A DNA stretch of 36,285 bases from Ignavibacteriota bacterium (GTDB taxonomy: Bacteria > Bacteroidota > Ignavibacteria > Kapaibacteriales > UBA2268). The stretch covers positions 1 through 36,285 of the forward strand of contig JACRLY010000122.1 in the NCBI GenBank assembly GCA_016219595.1, read 5' to 3'. Numbering within the stretch: the stretch's first letter is position 1; each line of letters begins with the position of its first letter. Under the pieces are notes generated by a model. That model made no database searches. It saw only the letters and a program-made list of their open reading frames with translations, and was not told the origin of the DNA. A program made the translations under genes and the position numbers. Shown here piece by piece: positions 16,801 through 23,300 of this stretch.

Positions 16801-16870
16801 AACATTCTTTGGGAAAAGAAAGTGTAAATATAAGAAATAATGATATAAACAAAGTGTTAATCTTTTTCAT
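13850..16870 (-). CDS. T9SS-exported protein with 14 propeller blades and C-terminal sorting domain
   Basis: A 1006-residue secreted protein. A signal peptide (MKKINTLFISLFLIFTLSFP, cleaved near CYS-Q) is followed by 13 tandem 43-residue units starting at residue 48, plus a partial 14th. The unit consensus is WIGT-x3-GG-x3-FDG-x-W-x2-YN-x2-NSGLP-x-N-x-I-x2-I-x-ID. These match the regulator-propeller (reg_prop) repeats that form two seven-bladed propellers in hybrid two-component sensors. The N-terminal WENYTSNYVNAIVDDG can complete the last blade. After residue ~625 come an Ig/PKD-like segment (SICKGDKVNLSV), a second with NGIYIVEITDSNGCKS, a cohesin-like region (ISVADCEGSLGDTIELQI), and from ~925 a type A T9SS sorting domain ending LTSGVYLIVLKTPTSILTRR. 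No kinase or transmembrane part exists, so it is a surface or released protein, not a sensor kinase. Ligand unknown. Confidence 0.88.
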   Translation of the reverse strand: MKKINTLFISLFLIFTLSFPKECYSQYPDWENYTSNYVNAIVDDGTYIWSGGCGLARINKITNEIVYFNHANSGLIQNEIKCLALDSNGALWIGLWGGGIGRFDGNVWIYYNSNNSPLPDDYIQTIIIDKANKLWIGTWYRGVVCYDGVNWINYNKNNSLLGDNDITSIAINKTGAKWIGTKFNGVVYFDGINWITYRVGNSGLPNNSIKSLCIDSSDNLWIGTSGGGVVLFNGVSWFVYDKSNYGLPDNYINSICTDIYNNIWIGTSNGGLAKFRNFISEIYNKKNSSLLDENVTSIYIDKLNNKWIGTFTGGISKYNNVAWRNYNVGNSGLPNNVVIKVNKDKKQCKWIATRIGGLAKFDGNNWIVYNTSNSGIPSNTIQTLAFDDMDTAWIGTFGGGLARFKNNQWDTYDSINSPMPDNEVQAFAIDKKGNKWIGTTGEGLVKFDGKNWTIYNTSNSDLRDDWIQAIAVDSNDLLWIGTWYGGLYSFDGNTWIPYNTGNSRLPVDEIQSIVVDNKNNKWICTFGGGLAKFGDNNWTIYNTFNSRIPDDHVTCIVIDSNDNKWVGTEDNGMAFFNDKGWMLFNSNNSGLPHNYVTSIVIDSNDFAWIGTLRGGLALLKKKFNFPDKLAFQLTSTDDSICKGDKVNLSVEKIIKGGIKPFSYLWNPDIDVTGSTSDSILEVQPTSSRNYSLRIIDSNIPADTAYSDIFIYVYQSPTIPEIYYQGDTIYSSPASSYQWYLDNQLLDGETKSYLIPPGNGIYIVEITDSNGCKSISGNFPFSYNSSATISVADCEGSLGDTIELQIYLSGKQYLEFTNLSGFNCDLSMNYSLLYPVLGTTRGDIIDGNRLINLNLPLPANRDSVLVSLKFKVVLGNDTLSDLTLSNVRSIGAGIPISVINGKFNLKGYCAEGGPRLINTNFPLTFKIISENPVTDECKLEFSLIEDSNIELSLFNVNGIKNETLIFDYYKSGFYSKIFSLRNLTSGVYLIVLKTPTSILTRRLCVLD
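15011..16729 (-). repeat. Coding tandem repeat, 129-bp period (14 propeller blades)
   Basis: Thirteen consecutive units of 43 codons without length change, plus a partial fourteenth, inside the exported propeller gene. The aligned columns W-I-G-T, GG, F-x-G/N, NSxLPxN and I-x-I-D recur at constant spacing. Divergence between units is high, so this is an old protein-level duplication and not a CRISPR or recent satellite. Confidence 0.85.
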
Positions 16871-16966
16871 AGCTTGAGACAGATTAATGTTTAATCAATA
16901 ATATAATATATCGTATATGGATTGTAAATATTGGATTGTTTTAATTTTATGTTTAAAAATAAATTG

Positions 16967-17007
16967 CAAAGAGAATAAACAATTCTTATAATTGCCGATT
17001 CTCTTTG
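16967..17007 (-). terminator. Terminator-like hairpin after lysine 6-transaminase
   Basis: CAAAGAGAAT (16967-16976) and ATTCTCTTTG (16998-17007) form a perfect 10-bp stem. The loop contains a nested CAATT/AATTG pair. On the minus strand it lies about 33 bp past the transaminase stop and is followed by CAATTTATTTTT, a moderate U-tract. It fits a terminator for that gene. Confidence 0.55.
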
Positions 17008-17039
17008 TTCTTTATTTAATAATTATTTTATTATTCTAT

Positions 17040-18389
17040 TTACAAAAATGTATGTTCTGCCGCTGATTCGATTACTGAAAATCCTTCATTCAGATGTTCC
17101 TGGTTCAAATTTAGAGGAGGTCTGAACCTGATTGATTTCTCACCACATGGAAGAATAAGCAATCCTTCATTAAAACAATTTTGTCTTAATTTATTTCTTA
17201 ATTCTGCACTGTTGACATCGAAAGCACAAAATAGTCCTCTACCTCTTGGGTTTGATAAATATTTAGAATGTTTGTTTACTAAATTTGAAATTTTTGACTG
17301 AAGTATTAATCCCGTCTTTTGAACATTCTCAAGCAAATTGTCTTCTTCTATTATCTCGAGATATCTTCCGGAACGCACCATATCAACAAGACTTCCGCCC
17401 CAGGTTGAATTAATCCTGCTCGAAATCCGAAAAACATTATCAGGCACTTCATCAATTCTTTTTCCGGCAACAATCCCACATATTTGCATTTTCTTTCCGA
17501 AAACCAGTATATCTGGTTCTACATCCAATTGTTGAAATGCCCACATAGTACCTGTAATTCCTACACCGGTTTGTACTTCATCAAAAATTAACAGGCAATT
17601 GTTTTCAACTGTCAATTCTTTTAATTTTTTCAGGAATTCTGCCCGGAAATGATTATCTCCGCCTTCACCCTGTATTGGTTCGACAATAATAGCTGCTATG
17701 TCGTCTGGATTATTCAGAAATGCCTGTTTAATTTCATATAGAGCAATTTCTTCCAACTTGATAACTTTTTCAAGATTATTTTCTGTTAATGGGAATTCAA
17801 TTTTCGGATTTGTAATCCTGGGCCATTTGAATTTCGGATAATACATAGTTTTCGCCGGTTCTGTATTTGTAAGCGACATTGTATAACCACTTCTGCCATG
17901 AAATGCCTGCCTGAAATGAATAATCTGATGACCTCTTTCCTCCCTGTAACCTTTTTTCTTATTCTTTGACACTTTCCAGTCAAAGGCGGCTTTTAGGGCA
18001 TTTTCTACAGCCAGTGCTCCCCCGGAAATGAAGAAATAATGTTCATATCCCTCGGGTGCAGCCACCTTACTGAAAGTATTGACAAAAGTAGCCATTTCAG
18101 ATGTATACAAATCTGAATTTGAAGGTTTGTTAATAGCAACTTCTTTCAGATAATCTAAAAACCCCTCATCCAAAACTTTAGGATGATTCAATCCGAGAGG
18201 TAATGATGCAAAACATGTAAAAAAATCTTTAAATTGCTTACCAGTTATAGCATCTGTAAAATAAGGATTTGTACTGTTTTTCAAGTCAAGAACAAAATCA
18301 AAGCCATCGACAAGCATATGCTTCTTTAATTCCTGCAAAACAGCACCTGGAGCAACTTCATATTTGGGTTTATATTCTGTGTTTTTCAT
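17040..18389 (-). CDS. lat: L-lysine 6-transaminase
   Basis: A 449-residue class III PLP aminotransferase closely matching the lysine 6-aminotransferase (LAT) subfamily. That enzyme transfers the epsilon-amino group of L-lysine to 2-oxoglutarate, giving allysine, the first step of lysine catabolism toward 2-aminoadipate. Visible features are LKNSTNPYFTDAITGKQF, FFTCFASLPLGLNHPK, FFISGGALAVENALKAAFDW, the phosphate-cup region FHGRSGYTMSLTNT, EPIQGEGGDNHFRAEF, FDEVQTGVGITGTMWAFQ and FGKKMQICGI. The PLP lysine is K299 or K300. The length equals the family norm. The ATG at 18389 follows AACAGGAAAAAAAA, an AGGA Shine-Dalgarno. A perfect dyad (18426-18445) lies upstream. It is monocistronic in this window, with no other lysine-degradation gene nearby. 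Confidence 0.92.
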   Translation of the reverse strand: MKNTEYKPKYEVAPGAVLQELKKHMLVDGFDFVLDLKNSTNPYFTDAITGKQFKDFFTCFASLPLGLNHPKVLDEGFLDYLKEVAINKPSNSDLYTSEMATFVNTFSKVAAPEGYEHYFFISGGALAVENALKAAFDWKVSKNKKKGYREERGHQIIHFRQAFHGRSGYTMSLTNTEPAKTMYYPKFKWPRITNPKIEFPLTENNLEKVIKLEEIALYEIKQAFLNNPDDIAAIIVEPIQGEGGDNHFRAEFLKKLKELTVENNCLLIFDEVQTGVGITGTMWAFQQLDVEPDILVFGKKMQICGIVAGKRIDEVPDNVFRISSRINSTWGGSLVDMVRSGRYLEIIEEDNLLENVQKTGLILQSKISNLVNKHSKYLSNPRGRGLFCAFDVNSAELRNKLRQNCFNEGLLILPCGEKSIRFRPPLNLNQEHLNEGFSVIESAAEHTFL

Positions 18390-18425
18390 TTTTTTTCCTG
18401 TTAAATTGATAAAATATTTTTTTTA

Positions 18426-18445
18426 ATCCATCTGGACTGATGGAT
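18426..18445 (-). promoter_or_regulatory. Perfect dyad upstream of lysine 6-transaminase
   Basis: ATCCATC (18426-18432), six-base spacer, GATGGAT (18439-18445). It lies 37-56 bp upstream of the transaminase start codon. The 7-6-7 geometry suits a dimeric repressor or activator site. On the lat strand the stem is followed by A-rich, not U-rich, sequence, so a terminator is unlikely. Confidence 0.4.
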
Positions 18446-18534
18446 AGATATTTATATATATGCCTTAACAGGAAATTTCTGAAGTTAAATAGAGGAAATA
18501 AATTAATTTTGATTTTGCTTTCAAACATGAAATA

Positions 18535-18560
18535 AAAGTACCTCCGCGAATGGTACCTTT
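18535..18560. repeat. Isolated hairpin in the lat / membrane-protein gap
   Basis: AAAGTACC (18535-18542) pairs with GGTACCTTT (18552-18560) with a single bulged C; the loop is TCCGCGAAT. On the minus strand it is followed by a short run of T. It lies between divergent genes, where no transcript obviously ends, so its role is unclear. Confidence 0.35.
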
Positions 18561-18884
18561 ATCCGATAATTTAAAATTTGCTATTAAAGTTCTGTTTCTC
18601 ATAAACGGCAATTTAAAAATTTTAAATGACTTATAAAAATTGAAAATAAATATATGATTTTTATAGATTAAATATTAATTTTATAATTGTTATATTCCTT
18701 AGTTATTATGAAATATAACCAAAGGAGTTTTAAAATTTAAAGATAAATTAATATTCAAAGTAAGAATCAAGATATTTTTATTATATTTTGTTCTTTTTTT
18801 GTAAGTTTATGGATTGAATTATAACAATATTAGTAAAGAATATTAAAATCAAATTATATTACAAATTCAGGAGATGAGTTAAAT

Positions 18885-20222
18885 ATGGCAAAAACAGGCT
18901 TTTCACAGGCAAGAAGGAACTCACACACAGGTATTCAACACTACCTCCTTTGGGCAATTCTGGCAGTAGCTTTCTATGTATTTTTCTTTTTTAAAGTAAT
19001 ACCATTTGGTGTAGCAAACTTTGTTGTACCCTTATTCCAGCCAAGCGGTGAAAGATTGATAAAAACAGGATTCGTCAAATTTGACGGACTTGTTTGGGCA
19101 TCAGTACCCAAGGATAAGGAATATTTATATAAAGGAAAAGACCTTGAAGTTAAAAAAGAATATATAAACAAAGAATTTATATTCGATTTTACATACAGCC
19201 AGCGTAATGATAATGAACACGGTTATGTTAAAGGTGCAACCGAATTTTACGCAAAAACAGAATCATTGGGTGAAAACCCGATTATTTTGGAACCATGGAT
19301 TGGATTCTGGATTTTAGCCTTGGTTCTCTCCTTAGTTTGTGCATCATTGGTTACAATTGTCTTACCCACTAATATCGGCTTGCTTGCAATTCTCTTCGAC
19401 AGGCAAGTTGATAACACGAGGGCAAAAATCAGACTCCAGACCGGATTTTCAGATGATATTGTTGATATTTTAATTATGCCGGACGACCAACTCCGTGAAA
19501 GAGACTGGGGTGAAATCGATAGGGCTTTCCGTTCTGTTTGGGATAGAACATATATAGAGGATACAACTGCAAAACATCATGTTAAATTTGAAGATTTATT
19601 CAATGAATCGACAGATATTGTCACTTATAGAAAAGAAATCGCATACGGCAGGATTAAAGAATACTTCTCAGATTTCGTTGTAAAAGAGATTGAAGATACA
19701 AAAGACGGATTAATTTGGAGAAAAAATCATTTTCTTATTGGTAAAGGTTTACGAGTTTACATGGCTCATCACTTTACTGAGAAATATTCCAATAATGTGA
19801 CAGGTATGGCTTATGGCGGTGCTGCATTCCTTATCGTTGCTATCGGTATCAGGGGTTTAAAATTTATTCCTCCGACAAAACCGTCATTCATTCTTCTCGC
19901 TATATTTCTTGAATTTTCAATGCTTCTTCTACTTGCTGTAACATTATTTTACACCGAAGAAGAAGAACGTATGGACAGGATGTTAAAGAAGATGGAAGAT
20001 GCTAACAGAAGTCAGCTTGAAACTCTTAAAGGACAACAGCATGACATTCACCAACTGACAAATGCATTAGTTGGTCAGACTGCTGAAATAATTAAATCAA
20101 GAGTTGAAAAAGCTATTTCAGAATATATGACAAGCGATTCTAATGTTCATAAGGTTGTTGCCGAGGAAATCAGCAAGAAAATTATGATAGGTATAAAGGA
20201 ATCATTTGTAGAGAAAAAGTAA
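18885..20222 (+). CDS. Unrecognised 445-residue membrane protein with C-terminal coiled coil
   Basis: I do not recognise this family. Four membrane segments are visible at residues ~20-45 (HYLLWAILAVAFYVFFFFKV), ~138-170 (GFWILALVLSLVCASLVTIV), ~305-325 and ~334-356 (FILLAIFLEFSMLLLLAVTL). Between segments 1 and 2 is a ~90-residue soluble domain (VKFDGLVWASVPKDKEYLYK), probably periplasmic. Between 2 and 3 is a ~135-residue charged domain (RAKIRLQTGFSDDIVDILIM, RERDWGEIDRAFRSVWD). The tail from 357 onward is a charged helix with coiled-coil character (EEEERMDRMLKKMEDANRSQ). The ATG is preceded by GGAGATGAGTTAAAT, a Shine-Dalgarno with a long spacer. It stands alone: a 495-bp gap in front and a strong terminator behind. 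The layout suggests a scaffold or signalling component, but nothing in the sequence proves this. Confidence 0.8.
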   Translation: MAKTGFSQARRNSHTGIQHYLLWAILAVAFYVFFFFKVIPFGVANFVVPLFQPSGERLIKTGFVKFDGLVWASVPKDKEYLYKGKDLEVKKEYINKEFIFDFTYSQRNDNEHGYVKGATEFYAKTESLGENPIILEPWIGFWILALVLSLVCASLVTIVLPTNIGLLAILFDRQVDNTRAKIRLQTGFSDDIVDILIMPDDQLRERDWGEIDRAFRSVWDRTYIEDTTAKHHVKFEDLFNESTDIVTYRKEIAYGRIKEYFSDFVVKEIEDTKDGLIWRKNHFLIGKGLRVYMAHHFTEKYSNNVTGMAYGGAAFLIVAIGIRGLKFIPPTKPSFILLAIFLEFSMLLLLAVTLFYTEEEERMDRMLKKMEDANRSQLETLKGQQHDIHQLTNALVGQTAEIIKSRVEKAISEYMTSDSNVHKVVAEEISKKIMIGIKESFVEKK

Positions 20223-20242
20223 AATTTTCCTTTTAAAAATTT

Positions 20243-20280
20243 AAAACCGTACAGGCTTCTGGTCTGTACGGTTTTTTTTC
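20243..20280 (+). terminator. Strong rho-independent terminator
   Basis: AAAACCGTACAG (20243-20254), nine-base loop, CTGTACGGTTTT (20264-20275): a 12-bp perfect stem running into a T-tract (to 20279). It lies 20 bp past the stop of the 445-residue membrane protein gene, whose transcript it should end. Confidence 0.93.
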
Positions 20281-20360
20281 GTCTTTATTAATTACAATGT
20301 TTGTTTAGAATATTAGTCTTAATAAAATAATTATATGTTTTGTTTGAGATTAAATAATCG

Positions 20361-23300
20361 ATGATTGAAAAAAAATATCTTTACAGGCATCTTTTAACTA
20401 TGCCAATCCTCCTGATATTAACAACAATCCTTTCTTTTGCTAATATTGTTGAAACCGTGTGTTTTCCTGATAAAATAATAATTAAAATCAATAATCTGGT
20501 TACCCATACAGCTAAAGACAGTACAGGTAAACAAATACTATATATTGATAATATTAATAATACTTTTAGAAATTCCGCTCTTGTTGATTATGATGTAATG
20601 CACTTTAATCTTGCATTGAAAATTACTTCATATTCGAACATAACATTCGTAAAAAAAGAATTATACACAATTGGTAAAACTGAATATAAAAATTATTATC
20701 AGCTATCTGCCGCCGCAGAACTTGTTAATATCGGAATTATAAGAGGTGTTCCTGTATCATCTATTAATATTCAACCATTCGAAATTGATAAGAACACAGG
20801 TGTAATTAGTTCATTAAAGTCGGCTGAAATAATAATTCAATTAAATTCTTCATTAACAGTCTCCGAACCGAAAATCTCAGAAATCGAATCTGGTTTTTTT
20901 GCATCTATTGAAAATAAAAAACATTTGGGAAATTTTCTTAATCACAGATATTACAATAAGAAAAATCCCGATGTAATCCAGTCTGAGGATAATTGGTATT
21001 TCCCTGATAAAACATATATTAAATTAACAACAATAAAAGACGGTATTGCTTTTTTAAACGGCAATGACCCTTTAATTAAAAACAGTTCTTTTATCGGAAA
21101 ACAATCTAAATTCTTACATTTATTGTACAAAGGAATAGAACAGCCACTATATTTCATTAATGATAATGATGGCATTTTTAATGAATCCGATAAAATATTA
21201 TTTATTGGATATAGACCTATTGGCGATACAACCTGGTTTAATGTTTTTTCAAATGAAAATGCCTTTTTCTTAGAATATGATGAGACTAAACAAGGAGATA
21301 GATTCAATCTTTTCCCGGAAGTAAGCGGTCAAATAGCCCAGCTCATTAATAATGTTTTCATTAATAATAGAATTGAACCCGAAAAAATATATTCTCATGG
21401 ATATAAATACAACCAAATAGGGACTGAGACTGTTGAAGGTGAAGGTTGTTTTTGGGATTTCATCACTCCCTGGCCCGATGATAAATTAAAACTCCCTTAT
21501 GAAAAAGAAACTTTTACTTATTCTACATTATTAAATACTGATTTAAATTCATCCGATTCAATTAAAATTACATTGTTCATTAGAAGTAAATCATTTTTAT
21601 TGGACAGTAGTATAAAATTTCACAAAATCAAAAGTATTATCAATTTTGATACAATTGATACATATCTCGTACCACATGCTAAAGCAGATACAATTGAAAT
21701 AAATTATCCCCGGAATAAATTAAATCTGGGAATGAACAAAGTAATGCTGAAATCTTTTTTTACGACAGATCAAAAGGACAGATTACAAAAACCGGACGAT
21801 GTATGGATAGATTATGCCTACATTCAAGGTTTGGAAAAACCATACGCATTCAAAGGCATCCTGGATTTCGCAATAAATAATTTGAACAAAGATTCTGAAG
21901 TTGATACAAAAGGATTTAATTCGGATACAATATATGTCCTTGATACATTAAATAAATTAATACAATTCCCCAAATCCGAAAGAGGTTCATTCGTTAGAGC
22001 AACAGCCGTTAACGGGAAATTACCGACTACGAACATAATAATGAATGACTCGATTCTCTGCGATTCTCTTGGTAAAGGATTACACATTGGCATTCTACGT
22101 TTTCCAGGTTATAATCCTGAATATAAACTTTACACGGTTTTCGATAGCGAAGTTGATAATTATTTGTCGGGCATCCCTGACAGTAGTATTATATGTTTAG
22201 CTTATAACTCAGATGAACCGCTGCCATTCAGCACAAGAAAAATTATCCAGGACTTTGGAAGCAAAGAAATAAATACAAGAGTAATAGGTCAATCATGGAT
22301 ATTTCTTGTTAGAAAAGGTAATTTAAATTCAGTAGTTGAACAAAGAATTACAAGTGGTACAGTTCAGCTCGAAAAATACTTAGAACATCCCGACGGAAAT
22401 TCCTATATATCAAAATTTAAACTGGCAAAAGGCTCTTCTTATAATTTGTTGTGCAGGGATGAATCATCAATTGAACATGCAAATGTCTATAATGTGTCCT
22501 CTACTAATTTGAGGGATACAATACTTCAGTCTGATTTGATAATTATTACTCATGGTAAATTCAGAGAAACTGCAGACAGCCTTGCTAATTACCGTGAAAA
22601 ATCCCACAATTTAAAAGCTATGGTTGTTGATGTCGATGATATTTATAAAGAATTCAATTTCGGTATTAAATCACCTCATGCAATAAAAAATTTCCTGAGT
22701 TATGCTTATTTTTCCTGGAGAAAACCGGCTCCTGCTTATCTGACTTTAATAGGAGATGCCTGTTGGGATTACAGAGGTTTGTCTGAAGGTGCATTCAATA
22801 AAGATTATATTCCAAGTTACGGTTGGCCTGTCAGCGACCATTGGTACACAAAATTGGACGGTGATGATTATTTAGGCGATATCATTATCGGAAGAATTCC
22901 ATTAATGGAAAACTCTACAGGATTAAAATATATTGAAAAACTTAAAGAATATGATTCTATTCCTTTGCGACCATGGATGAAGAACTTTCTTTTTCTTTCT
23001 GGTGGAATTTTGCCAAATGAAAATTTCGAATTTTGGGACTTGATTACTCTTTGTTCTGATAATATTCTTAATTATATATGCGGCGATACAATAACAGTTA
23101 GAAAACGTGACATAACATCCGGAGGTGAAATCGAAGGTCCGGAAATTATTTCAAAAATAAACAGCGGTGCCATTTGGGTTAGTTTTTTTGGACATTCAGC
23201 ACCTACTTTATTTGATATGGATGGCTGGAATGCATATAAACTGAATAATAAACCAAAATATAATTTTTTAACTACATGGGGTTGTAATACCGGTGCATAT

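Larger units (their letters stand above)
18390..18884. other. Non-coding gap between divergent genes (lat and the 445-residue membrane protein)
   Basis: This 495-bp stretch has no ORF I can support and no tRNA or known RNA I recognise. It holds two symmetric elements, annotated separately (18426-18445 and 18535-18560). The last 150 bp before the membrane-protein gene are strongly AT-rich. No exact TAnnTTTG box with a matching upstream element was found. Confidence 0.6.

Noticed and set aside
13850-16870. Hybrid two-component sensor (HTCS) identity for the propeller protein
   Set aside because: No transmembrane helix, histidine kinase, receiver or DNA-binding domain follows the propellers; it ends in a T9SS sorting domain.
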